From Bryobacteraceae bacterium CoA2 C42 (GTDB lineage: Bacteria > Acidobacteriota > Terriglobia > Bryobacterales > Bryobacteraceae): DNA of 35,116 nt. The position numbers and the translations under genes were made by a program. Below, piece after piece: positions 18,180 to 25,432 of this stretch; position 1 is the stretch's first letter, and the number at the start of each line of letters is the position of its first letter. The stretch lies in contig JAINDL010000105.1 of assembly GCA_019931245.1 (NCBI GenBank), positions 1 through 35,116 of the forward strand, written 5' to 3'. The notes below the pieces were generated by a model. It saw only the letters and a list, made by a program, of their open reading frames with translations. It searched no databases and was not told where the DNA came from.

Positions 18180-19460
18180 CTAGCGGCTCTTGAGGTCGAA
18201 GCGAACCGTGTAGTTCTTTTCCTTCCCCGGCAGGCTGCGGTAGCGCCAGGCCTCGTAGCCCTCTTTGGGGTGCGACTCGATCTCGTCGGGCGGGCCCAGC
18301 TGCACATAGAGCCGCTGCGGTGCTTCGAGGGTGGGATAGCGTTTGGCCGCCCACTGCATCCGCCGCTCATGCTCGGCCTTGGCCCCCGCGCCCCGCCGCT
18401 GCCAGAACTGTTCAACGAAGCGCTCGCATTCCGCCGGTTCCTTGAGTCGGCCGAACGCGGCGCGTTCGCGGTCTTCGATGATCCACTGCACCTGCGTCCT
18501 GAGCCACGTCTGATGCCGCGGGAGCGAGGCACAAGTGTTGGCAGAGGGAGGCTGAGCGCTGACGAGGGACACGGCGAGAAGAAGCAAGGGCAGAGCCCAG
18601 ACGGGTGCGGTCGTTGGCTGGTTCATTTGCAGGATTCTCCGGATACGGGTTTCAATCTCCCCCTGGCGGGCGGCGAGGGCGGGTGGGCGGCAGGACAGGA
18701 GTTCGGCCAACTGCAGCAGCGCGCGGGCATAACGGGCACGGTCCCCGCTAAGTTGCACCGCAACGTCGTCGCAGCAGTGCTCCCGCTCGCGGCGAAGGAC
18801 CGAAGAGATCCACCAGGCGGCGGGATGGTAAAAGTAGACGATCTCAAACCAAACTTGAAGCCAGTTAAGCAGATAGTCATGGCGGGCGATGTGGGCGAGT
18901 TCGTGGGCAAGAACCGCTTCGAGCGCGGGCCGGCCCAGGCCGGTAAGCGCCGAGAGGGGCAGCAGGACAACGGGTCGCCACCAGCCCATGGTGACCGGCG
19001 ATTCGACGGCTGCCATGAAAACATGGACCTGGCGCGTAACGCCGAGCGCGGCAGACCAGCGGCGCACCACTTCGAGCAACTGCGGGTCCGTAACCGCGAC
19101 GGCATTACGGCGCAGCCGTAGGATAACGGCCCAGCCCCCGAGCGCGCGGACAGCGAAGAGGGCGGCGCCCGGAGCCCACGCCAAAGGCAGCACGCTAACC
19201 CAGGAAGGAGCAGGCAGGGGCTCGGTGGACAAAGCACCAGCGTTGGACGAGGCCACCCAGGCCACACCTGCCGCGGCCTGCGGCCGCATCCAGAACAGGG
19301 GCACGAGCGCGAAGACGCAGAGCGCGACCACCGTGACGCCGTAGCGGGCGCTAGCACCGCGGAGGAAGGAAAGGGCAAAGGAGAGGGCGGCGGCCACGAG
19401 GGCACCCGTCCAGAACGAATGGAGCAGGACGAGGCCGGCGGTTTCCCGCCAGGAGTTCAT
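18180..19460 (-). CDS. BlaR1-like M56 membrane metallopeptidase with GWxTD-like C-terminus
   Basis: 426 residues. The N-terminal part has four membrane helices and an integral zinc peptidase of family M56: HELAH (186-190) in LAHELAHIARHDYLLNW and the third-ligand region RREREHCCDD (223-232). After a further helix (about 285-303) comes a C-terminal domain of about 120 residues with FVEQFWQRR, RLYVQLGPPDEIESHP and YEAWRY, which fits the GWxTD domain. No penicillin-binding sensor domain is present, so the signal is unlikely to be a beta-lactam. By analogy with BlaR1-BlaI it probably triggers loss of the neighbouring repressor, whose gene it overlaps by four bases. GAGGAG precedes the ATG. Confidence 0.85.
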   Translation of the reverse strand: MNSWRETAGLVLLHSFWTGALVAAALSFALSFLRGASARYGVTVVALCVFALVPLFWMRPQAAAGVAWVASSNAGALSTEPLPAPSWVSVLPLAWAPGAALFAVRALGGWAVILRLRRNAVAVTDPQLLEVVRRWSAALGVTRQVHVFMAAVESPVTMGWWRPVVLLPLSALTGLGRPALEAVLAHELAHIARHDYLLNWLQVWFEIVYFYHPAAWWISSVLRREREHCCDDVAVQLSGDRARYARALLQLAELLSCRPPALAARQGEIETRIRRILQMNQPTTAPVWALPLLLLAVSLVSAQPPSANTCASLPRHQTWLRTQVQWIIEDRERAAFGRLKEPAECERFVEQFWQRRGAGAKAEHERRMQWAAKRYPTLEAPQRLYVQLGPPDEIESHPKEGYEAWRYRSLPGKEKNYTVRFDLKSR

Positions 19461-19816
19461 TGCCGCTCCTCGTACTCGTCAAGCAGACGCCGCATGGCCG
19501 CCAGTTCGTCGGCCGAAGGCTTGGCGCCGTTCAGCGCCCCTTGCAGCAAAGCCGCGGCGGAGCCGCCGAAGACCCGCCGAAGAACGTCTTCGAGAAAGCT
19601 GCCCTGCATCTGCTCGCGTGCCATCGCCGGGCCAAAGACATGAGCTCGGGTCGAGTCGTCGCGGACGACCAGGCCCTTTCCCAGCATGATCTGCATGAGC
19701 TTGAGCGTAGTCGTATAGCCACCGGCGCCAAGGGCCTCATGAACCTCGCGGACGGTTTGCGGACCGCGCTTCCAAAGGACCTGTAGGATTTCCCATTCCG
19801 CTGGTGTCGCCTTCAT
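19457..19816 (-). CDS. BlaI/MecI-family transcriptional repressor
   Basis: 119-residue winged-helix repressor of the BlaI/MecI/CopY family (Penicillinase_R). The N-terminal ATPAEWEILQVLWKRGPQTV and YTTTLKLMQIMLGKGLV segments form the DNA-binding wing; the C-terminal half (FLEDVLRRVFGGSAAALL to LRRLLDEYEERQ) is the dimerisation region. The ATG at 19816 gives exactly the family N-terminus; the longer open frame crosses the promoter. It probably controls itself and the M56 peptidase through the dyads just upstream. Two-gene BlaI-M56 units of this kind are common in Acidobacteriota. Confidence 0.92.
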   Translation of the reverse strand: MKATPAEWEILQVLWKRGPQTVREVHEALGAGGYTTTLKLMQIMLGKGLVVRDDSTRAHVFGPAMAREQMQGSFLEDVLRRVFGGSAAALLQGALNGAKPSADELAAMRRLLDEYEERQ

Positions 19817-19822
19817 GGAATA

Positions 19823-19851
19823 ATTACATACGAAGTCATTCGTAATGTCAA
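19823..19851 (-). promoter_or_regulatory. Sigma-70-type promoter of the blaI-M56 operon
   Basis: On the minus strand a perfect -35 TTGACA (19846-19851) is followed after 17 bases by TGTAAT (19823-19828), five of six to the -10 consensus. Only six bases lie between the -10 and the blaI ATG, so the message should begin at or very near the A of the start codon and be leaderless. Confidence 0.75.
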
Positions 19852-19864
19852 CGAAGTGTTTCGT
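19829..19864. promoter_or_regulatory. Two BlaI-type operator dyads
   Basis: Dyad 1, TACGAAgtcaTTCGTA (19829-19844), lies wholly within the -35/-10 spacer. Dyad 2, ACGAAgtgtTTCGT (19851-19864), begins at the edge of the -35. Both have perfect arms and a 4-base centre, and the centres are 21 bases apart, two helical turns. The shape fits repression by a BlaI dimer pair; the half-site differs from the TACA/TGTA of S. aureus BlaI. Confidence 0.7.
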
Positions 19865-20074
19865 AGATCTGCTTTGGGGTCTATGCGATCCAGGCCAGTG
19901 CGGCACGGCATGCCGTCGGACGAAACTTATGGAAGTCTGGGGGGAGCACTCTGAAACAGCGCTGGGGCCGCTCGTCGAGTTTGCGAAGCTCACGGCAAGG
20001 TGGGCGCCGAAAAGAGGAATAACGATGGTGGAGTGCAGCAATAGCTTGGCGGTGAAGCTCCCGGTGCAGACGCT

Positions 20075-21427
20075 TTGAGCCAACTGGTCCGTTGGTTAGA
20101 CCGGCTCGGTCTCGAGTCGATGGGTTCGCGCCTGTGGCGCCGGCTCCTGTTCCGGTGTCTGGCCTGTGGAAAGGTCTTGCGGCGGACGAAAGAGGCATTG
20201 CGGTGCCCCTGCGGCCAAGCGTATCCGCTGATGGAGGGAGTGCCCCTGCTGCTGCCGGAGTGGCGGTCTTCGCCGACGGCGGCTCCCTTGACCGACGCCC
20301 AGTTGGGACAGGTGGTGGCGGCGTTTGGCATCCGGGACGACGCGGCAACGCGGGCACGATTTGCGGCGATCTTTTCGCAGACTTATCAGTTCGACGACTC
20401 CTTCCTCGAAGCCGAAAACAACTACCTCCTCCAGCGCCTGAACATCGACCGCCAGGCGCGCCCCACCGTCGAAACGCTCGCCGCCCCCGGCCAGGGCGAA
20501 CCCGCCTTTGCCGTCGTGCGCCACTACGTCCCCGCAACCCTCGCCCGCGGCGCGGCCACCAGCCACAACGTCCGCATCCGCAACACCGGCCCCGAACCCC
20601 TCCTCCGCCACGCCCGCGAGGGCTGGAGCCTGGCCTTCAGCTGGAACCACGAACCGGCGGCGGCCGCCACGCCGCTGCCGGTCACCCTGCTGCCCGGCCG
20701 CGAACTTACTCTCCCCGCGCGCCTCGCCGCGCCGGCCACGGCGGGGCCCGCCGAACTCCGTGTCCTGCTGCTGCACCCCAGCGGCCGGCGGCTCGCGGCC
20801 CCGGAGCGGCTCCCCGTTACCATCGTGGAACATCTCTCCCGCCCCTATCCCCCGCTCGCCCCCCCGCGCGGGCCGCTCGTGCCCGACTACGACGAAGACC
20901 ACCGCATCGGTATCCGCCTCGTCGAACGCGCCATTCAACTGGCCCGCGCCCGGCGCGGCCTCGAAATCGCCAGCTCCTCCTCGCCGGCGACCTGCAACTT
21001 CGGCTGCCTCACCGTAAACATCGACATCGACGCGCAGACCATGCAGGCCGCCCATCTCGTCTTCAGCGAGCGCGGCTACACCAACGTGATCTTTGCCTAC
21101 TGCGACGCGGCGCGCCTGCCCTTCGCTCCCGCCACGTTCGACTTCGTCGCCACCTTCGCCGCCCTGCACCACTTCGCCGACCCGGTCAGCGTACTCCGCG
21201 AAGCCGCCCGCGTCGTCCGGCCGGGCGGCTTCATCGCGGTAATGTGCGAACCCACCGGCCACGAACTCGGCGAACCCCGCGCCAATATTCTTGAGGTGCT
21301 GGAGCACGGGGTCAACGAACAGATCTTCTCCCTCGACGAGTATGCCGCCATGTTCCACGCCGCCGGCCTCCGGCCCGCTTCGGCCCAACTCGACGACGAC
21401 TCGCTGAAAGTGATCCTCCGCCGCTAA
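20075..21427 (+). CDS. Zinc-ribbon, Ig-like and class I SAM methyltransferase fusion protein
   Basis: 450 residues in three parts. The N-terminus holds a Trm112-like zinc ribbon with Cys28, Cys31, Cys44 and Cys46 and the typical YPLMEGVPLLLPE ending. Residues about 140-250 are a beta-rich segment (VVRHYVPATLARGAATSHN, then LLPGRELTLPARL) that looks like an Ig-type fold. Residues about 273-450 are a methyltransferase type 11 domain: motif I region GLEIASSSSPAT, VNIDID, CDAARLPFAPATFDFV, FAALHHFADP and RVVRPGGF. Motif I lacks the usual GxGxG. The substrate is unknown, perhaps a glycan or lipid. TTG is the longest start; ATG 20120 keeps the zinc ribbon and is an alternative. Its end shares CTAA with the convergent DUF1501 gene. 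Confidence 0.75.
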   Translation: MSQLVRWLDRLGLESMGSRLWRRLLFRCLACGKVLRRTKEALRCPCGQAYPLMEGVPLLLPEWRSSPTAAPLTDAQLGQVVAAFGIRDDAATRARFAAIFSQTYQFDDSFLEAENNYLLQRLNIDRQARPTVETLAAPGQGEPAFAVVRHYVPATLARGAATSHNVRIRNTGPEPLLRHAREGWSLAFSWNHEPAAAATPLPVTLLPGRELTLPARLAAPATAGPAELRVLLLHPSGRRLAAPERLPVTIVEHLSRPYPPLAPPRGPLVPDYDEDHRIGIRLVERAIQLARARRGLEIASSSSPATCNFGCLTVNIDIDAQTMQAAHLVFSERGYTNVIFAYCDAARLPFAPATFDFVATFAALHHFADPVSVLREAARVVRPGGFIAVMCEPTGHELGEPRANILEVLEHGVNEQIFSLDEYAAMFHAAGLRPASAQLDDDSLKVILRR

Positions 21428-22827
21428 GCCAGCACCGGCCGGATCACCTGCCCGCCCACCTGGCTCAACTGCTTCTCCCGCCCGGCGTGCAGATACCGCA
21501 GCCGCGCATCGTCGAGGCCCAGCAAATGCAGCAGCGTCACGTGGAAGTCCCGCAGCGGATGCACCGTCTCCACCGCCATGCCGCCCACCTCGTCCGTCGC
21601 GCCCACAATCGCACCGGCCTTCACGCCGCCCCCGGCCAGCCACACCGTCATCGCGTTGGCGTTATGATCCCGGCCCCAGGCCGTGCTGCCCCGCCGTATC
21701 CCGTTGTCCGGACTCCGGCCGAACTCGCCCGCCCAGACAACAAGCGTATCCTCGAGCAGACCGGTGCGTTTCAGATCTTTGAGCAGGGCGCTCACAGGCT
21801 TATCGATGGCACGCAGCCGGGAGCCGTGGGCCTTGTCGATGTAGTCGTGCGAGTCCCAACCCATGGCGATGACCTGCACGAAGCGAACGCCTTTTTCCAC
21901 GAGCCGGCGGGCGAGCAGACAGCGGCGGCCGAGGGCGTCGGCGTCTTTGTCGGGGCCGCCAATGCCATACATCGCGCGGGTGGCCGGCGACTCTTTTTCA
22001 AGGTCCACCACCCCGGGCATCTCGGCCTGCATGCGGAAGGCGAGTTCGTAGCTTTCAAGGCGCGCATCGAGTTCGGCGTGGTCCGCGCGCCGGGCGCGAT
22101 GGAAGCCGTTGAGCTCTTTCCAGAAGGCGAGATTGGCCGCCTGGCGCGGCGCGGTCATGCCGGGGGGCGGGGCCATGTCGAGAATCGGCGCGCCCTCCGG
22201 CCGCAGCGGCGTGCCCTGGTAGTAGGCGGGCAGAAAGCCGTTCGACCAGTTGGCGGCGCCGCCCTGCGGGTAGGCTACATCGGGCAGCACGAGAAACGAA
22301 GGCAGGTTCTGATTGACGGTGCCCAAACCATACGAAGCCCACGCGCCCAGCGCCGGATCGCCGCCGAACTGATTGCCGGTGTTGAGGTGGTAAAGCGCGG
22401 TCGGATGGTTGACGCTGTCGCCCTTGAGACCGCGGTAAAAGCAACAGTCATCAACGACGTCACTGAAGTTTTCAAGGAGCGAGTTGATTTCGATGCCCAT
22501 CTTGCCGGCGCGGCGGAACGTGAAAGGGCTTTTGACGTAGTAGCGCTCGCCGGTGTTCATGTTGGCTTCGAACTTGTTGCGCTCCTTGGCAAAGCGCGTC
22601 ATGTGCAGCTGGTCAAGCTTGGGCTTGGGGTCGAACGTATCGATGTGGCTGGGGCCGCCCTCCATGAGCAGGAAGATGCAGTGCTTGGCTTTGGCGGGAT
22701 GGTGCGGCGCCTTCGGCGTCAGCGGCCCGGCGCTGGCCTGTTCGGCCAGCAGCGCGCTCAGCGCCACGGTGCCGAGGCCCATGCCGCCGCCGAAAAGCAG
22801 TTCGCGGCGCGAGAGGTTAGTAGACAT
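21424..22827 (-). CDS. DUF1501 family protein, Tat-exported
   Basis: 467 residues of the DUF1501 family, which is sulfatase/alkaline-phosphatase-like in fold and of unknown substrate. The N-terminus NLSRRELLFGGGMGLG is a twin-arginine signal, so the folded protein is probably exported. Marks are CIFLLMEGGPSHIDTFDPKP, DSVNHPTALYHLNTG, RFVQVIAMGWDSHDYID, DTLVVWAGEFGRSPDN and GRDHNANAMTVWLAGGGVK. It follows the PSCyt1-DUF1549-DUF1553 gene with an 11-base overlap. This pair is very common in Planctomycetota and in Solibacter-type Acidobacteriota and is thought to act together on polymers outside the cytoplasm, although the activity is unproven. Confidence 0.92.
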   Translation of the reverse strand: MSTNLSRRELLFGGGMGLGTVALSALLAEQASAGPLTPKAPHHPAKAKHCIFLLMEGGPSHIDTFDPKPKLDQLHMTRFAKERNKFEANMNTGERYYVKSPFTFRRAGKMGIEINSLLENFSDVVDDCCFYRGLKGDSVNHPTALYHLNTGNQFGGDPALGAWASYGLGTVNQNLPSFLVLPDVAYPQGGAANWSNGFLPAYYQGTPLRPEGAPILDMAPPPGMTAPRQAANLAFWKELNGFHRARRADHAELDARLESYELAFRMQAEMPGVVDLEKESPATRAMYGIGGPDKDADALGRRCLLARRLVEKGVRFVQVIAMGWDSHDYIDKAHGSRLRAIDKPVSALLKDLKRTGLLEDTLVVWAGEFGRSPDNGIRRGSTAWGRDHNANAMTVWLAGGGVKAGAIVGATDEVGGMAVETVHPLRDFHVTLLHLLGLDDARLRYLHAGREKQLSQVGGQVIRPVLA

Positions 22828-25249
22828 AGACGAACTCGTTCGCGTTGAGGAGCATGAGGGTGACGTCGGAGAGGGCCCGCGTGGCCGGGCCGACCGCGGA
22901 GGGATGGAGATTGGCTTCGTAAGGCGCGGGGTCGGGCGCCTGCAGGAACTCCGAGGTTTGGCCCGTCAGTTCGCTCGTGATCTTGTGGACGAGGGGCCGG
23001 GGCTGCGGTTTGGCGGGCGGTGGATTGGTTTGGTGATAGGCGAGCATCCGCCGGAAGTGGCGCGTGGCGGCCGTCAGTTCGGCGGGTTGGGGCGGGCGGC
23101 TGAAGGCGAGGGCAAAGGCGCGCTCGAGGCGCGTTCTGAGCGTCGGCGCTTCCTTTTCAAGACGGGCGGCCATGGCGAGGGCGAGGTCATTGGCGAACTG
23201 GCTGTTGAGCAGGCCGAAGGCTTGGGTGGGCACGGTGGAGGCTTCGCGGCGCTCGCAGGCCAGATCGAGGGTGGGTCCGTTGAAGACTTCGACGAGCGGA
23301 TCGGGCAGGCTGCGCTGCTGGAAGGTGTAGATGGTCCGGCGATTGCGCTGGCGGCGGAGGGGCGAAGGAGTATAGGGCGGCGCGAGCGACCCCATGCGGT
23401 GCTGCGGCTGGCGCGCCACGTCTTCATTGATTTGCGGGAAGACGCCGGGGCCGCCGGCTTCGCGGTTCAGTTCGCCGCTCACGGCCAGCAGGCTGTCGCG
23501 CAGTGCTTCGGCTTCCAGGCGCCGCGGCGTGAAGTTCGTGCTCTGGTAGGCCGTCGATTGGAGGATCAGGCGGTGGATGGCTTTGAGCCGCCAGCCGTGG
23601 TGGACGAGTGCGCCGGCGAGCCAATCGAGCAGGGCGGGATTGGTGGGCTTCTTCCCCATCTTGCCGAAGTTGCTGGGATCTCCGGCGATCCCTTCACCGA
23701 AGTGGGCCTGCCACAGGCGGTTGACGATGACGCGCGCGGTGAGCGGGTTTCGCGGGTCGGCGATCCACTGCGCAAAGGCGGAGCGTCGCCCGGCCACCCG
23801 ATCGGGGATCCCTGCCGCCGGATACCCGCCAACGCGCTCAAGCACCGAAAGCACCCCCGGCGTCACGGCCTCGGCGGGCGACTGGATGTTGCCGCCCGGC
23901 AGAATGTGGACGGGCGCGGGGCGATAGCCGGCGAGGGGCGGATACTTCAGCGTGGGACCTCCGTCGGTCTGGCCATCGAGGGGACCGCTCGAGACGGCGA
24001 AAGCGAGGGGCGCGAAGCGGTGGAGCGAGTCCTGGTAAAGCTGCGCGTGCTTCCGGTACAGTTTGAACTCCTCGTGCTCTTCCGAGTCGGGGTGGTTCTG
24101 GCGGAACTCCTTCATGCGGGCGAGGGTGCGATCGTAGAGCGCCTGCAGGTGGGCGGCGCCGGCGGCGAGGCCGGTGGTGTTCTCCGTGGGGAGGAACGGG
24201 AGCTTCGGCCGGGCGAATTCGGTGGAGGCGAAGACGGCCTGGACGCGGTAGTAGTCTTTGGTGGGAATGGGGTCGAACTTATGGTCGTGGCACTTGGCGC
24301 AGCCAAGGGTGAGGCCGAGGAAGGTGCTGACGGTGTGGTGGGCGACGTCGTCGAGGAAGAGTTGGCGGGTGACGGCTTCGACGGACATGGCGGTGTGCTC
24401 CCACGGGCCCGCGCGGAGAAAGCCGGTGGCGATGCGGGCCTCCGGGTTGCCGGGGTAGAGTTCGTCGCCGGCGACCTGTTCGCGGATGAACTGGTCGTAA
24501 GGCTTGTCCTGATTGAGGCTGCGGATGACGTAGTCGCGATAGCGCCAGGCATTGGGGCGCTCGAAGTCGTTCGAGTAGCCGCTCGTGTCGGCGTAGCGGA
24601 CGACGTCGAGCCAGTGGCGGCCGTAGCGTTCACCGTAGTGGGGAGAGGCCAGGAGACGGTCGATGAGTTTGTTCCAGGCCTGGGGCGATTTGTCGGCGAG
24701 GAAAGTGTTGACCTCCTCGGGGGTGGGCGGCAGGCCGGTAAGGTCGAAGGTGACGCGGCGGATGAGGGTGCGGCGGTCGGCCCGCGGAGCGGGCGATGGC
24801 AGGAAGGAGTCGATGGTTTTGCCGGGATCAAACGGACGGACGGGCCGGAAGGCCCAGAGGTCTTCGTCTTTGTAAGTCCACTTGGCTTCGGTAGCGCGGG
24901 CGGGCCAGGGCGCGCCGGCGGCGATCCATTCGCGGAAGGCAGCGATCGTCTCAGGAGGCAGCTTCTGTCTGGGACCGCCGGGGGGCATCTGAAGACCGTT
25001 GCGACCCTCGAGGACGTGGAGTAGCAGGCTCTGGTCCGGCTGGCCGGGCAGGAGCGCGGGGCCGCGGGCGCCGCCCTGGAGCAGGGCCGCGCGGGAGCTG
25101 ACGGCGAGCTTCGAAAGCGCCTGGACGGAGCCATGACAACCCTGGCAGTCGCGGGAGAGGACGGGCTCGATCCGCTCGCGAAACAGTTCATCGCCGCTGA
25201 GGGCGAACAGGGGGAGGATAAAACAGAAAAGCGGTAGAAGGCGACGCAC
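22817..25249 (-). CDS. PSCyt1-DUF1549-DUF1553 cytochrome-like exported protein
   Basis: 810 residues with a signal peptide (RRLLPLFCFILPLFALSG). Domains in order: a planctomycete-type cytochrome c domain (PSCyt1) with haem site CQGCH (Cys35, Cys38, His39) and MPPGG as the possible distal methionine; DUF1549 (about 140-330) with FDLTGLPPTPEEV, YGERYGRHWLDVVRYADT and a second CxxCH-like LGCAKCHDHKFDPI; and DUF1553 (about 500-760) with PRNPLTARVIVNRLWQAHFG and LRDSLLAVSGELN. It is probably an exported haem protein working with the DUF1501 partner downstream. The start is GTG at 25249. The start codon lies inside the loop of a 9-bp inverted repeat, and a palindrome sits just upstream. Confidence 0.92.
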   Translation of the reverse strand: MRRLLPLFCFILPLFALSGDELFRERIEPVLSRDCQGCHGSVQALSKLAVSSRAALLQGGARGPALLPGQPDQSLLLHVLEGRNGLQMPPGGPRQKLPPETIAAFREWIAAGAPWPARATEAKWTYKDEDLWAFRPVRPFDPGKTIDSFLPSPAPRADRRTLIRRVTFDLTGLPPTPEEVNTFLADKSPQAWNKLIDRLLASPHYGERYGRHWLDVVRYADTSGYSNDFERPNAWRYRDYVIRSLNQDKPYDQFIREQVAGDELYPGNPEARIATGFLRAGPWEHTAMSVEAVTRQLFLDDVAHHTVSTFLGLTLGCAKCHDHKFDPIPTKDYYRVQAVFASTEFARPKLPFLPTENTTGLAAGAAHLQALYDRTLARMKEFRQNHPDSEEHEEFKLYRKHAQLYQDSLHRFAPLAFAVSSGPLDGQTDGGPTLKYPPLAGYRPAPVHILPGGNIQSPAEAVTPGVLSVLERVGGYPAAGIPDRVAGRRSAFAQWIADPRNPLTARVIVNRLWQAHFGEGIAGDPSNFGKMGKKPTNPALLDWLAGALVHHGWRLKAIHRLILQSTAYQSTNFTPRRLEAEALRDSLLAVSGELNREAGGPGVFPQINEDVARQPQHRMGSLAPPYTPSPLRRQRNRRTIYTFQQRSLPDPLVEVFNGPTLDLACERREASTVPTQAFGLLNSQFANDLALAMAARLEKEAPTLRTRLERAFALAFSRPPQPAELTAATRHFRRMLAYHQTNPPPAKPQPRPLVHKITSELTGQTSEFLQAPDPAPYEANLHPSAVGPATRALSDVTLMLLNANEFVYVY

Positions 25250-25278
25250 GGCGATACCCCGGAACAGGTGCCTTCTAC
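25234..25278 (-). promoter_or_regulatory. Inverted repeat enclosing the start codon of the PSCyt1-DUF1549-DUF1553 gene
   Basis: GTAGAAGGC (25234-25242 on the plus strand) and GCCTTCTAC (25270-25278) are perfect 9-base inverted arms separated by 27 bases. In the minus-strand message the GTG start (25247-25249) lies in the loop, four bases before the 3' arm. A hairpin could affect initiation; chance cannot be excluded. Confidence 0.4.
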
Positions 25279-25280
25279 TC

Positions 25281-25295
25281 TACCAACTGTTGGTA
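25281..25295. promoter_or_regulatory. Perfect palindrome, candidate operator
   Basis: TACCAACTGTTGGTA has perfect 7-base arms around one central base. With no loop it is more like a dimeric regulator site than a hairpin. It lies between tRNA-Pro and the PSCyt1-DUF1549-DUF1553 gene, 32 bases before that start. I cannot name the regulator and did not find a second copy in the window. Confidence 0.45.
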
Positions 25296-25312
25296 AGGCG
25301 GGATAAAAATGG

Positions 25313-25387
25313 TCGGGCCGCCGGGATTTGAACCCGGGACCTCTTGCACCCCAAGCAAGCGCGCTAGCCAGGCTGCGCTACGGCCCG
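25313..25387 (-). tRNA. tRNA-Pro (anticodon GGG)
   Basis: 75 bases without an encoded CCA. The acceptor arms CGGGCCG and CGGCCCG pair fully, with A as discriminator. The D-arm is GCGC with loop AGCCTGGCTA. The anticodon stem CTTGC/GCAAG holds the loop TTGGGGT, with GGG at positions 34-36, and the T-arm is CCGGG-TTCAAAT-CCCGG. It stands alone, divergent from the efflux operon, and reads the CCC and CCU codons. Confidence 0.97.
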
Positions 25388-25396
25388 AATCTCTTC

Positions 25397-25402
25397 AGTA
25401 TA
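25397..25402 (-). promoter_or_regulatory. -10 element of the tRNA-Pro promoter
   Basis: TATACT on the minus strand ends 9 bases before the mature tRNA 5' end. I see no good -35 at the proper distance. It is the only -10-like hexamer in the gap between the tRNA and the efflux operon. Confidence 0.4.
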
Positions 25403-25432
25403 GCGCATGGGCGGGGCGATGGCGGGCGAAAA

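Noticed and set aside
16040-18532. Open frame of 830 codons on the minus strand across cysN
   Set aside because: It is antisense to a clear cysN and changes character when it leaves that gene; no domain pattern is visible.
19817-20074. Replication origin suggested by the nearby change in strand composition
   Set aside because: No DnaA-box cluster, AT-rich unwinding region or origin-linked genes are visible in or near this gap.
19845-20078. 77-codon plus-strand frame between blaI and the methyltransferase gene
   Set aside because: No recognisable features, no ribosome-binding site, and it begins inside the blaI operator.
20081-20096. CCAAC-N6-GTTGG inverted repeat at the methyltransferase start
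   Set aside because: Short, inside coding sequence and not matching the 25281-25295 palindrome in spacing; probably chance.
22553-25024. Open frame of 823 codons on the plus strand opposite the DUF1501 and DUF1549 genes
   Set aside because: Low-complexity Gly/Val/Glu-rich shadow of two well-supported genes.
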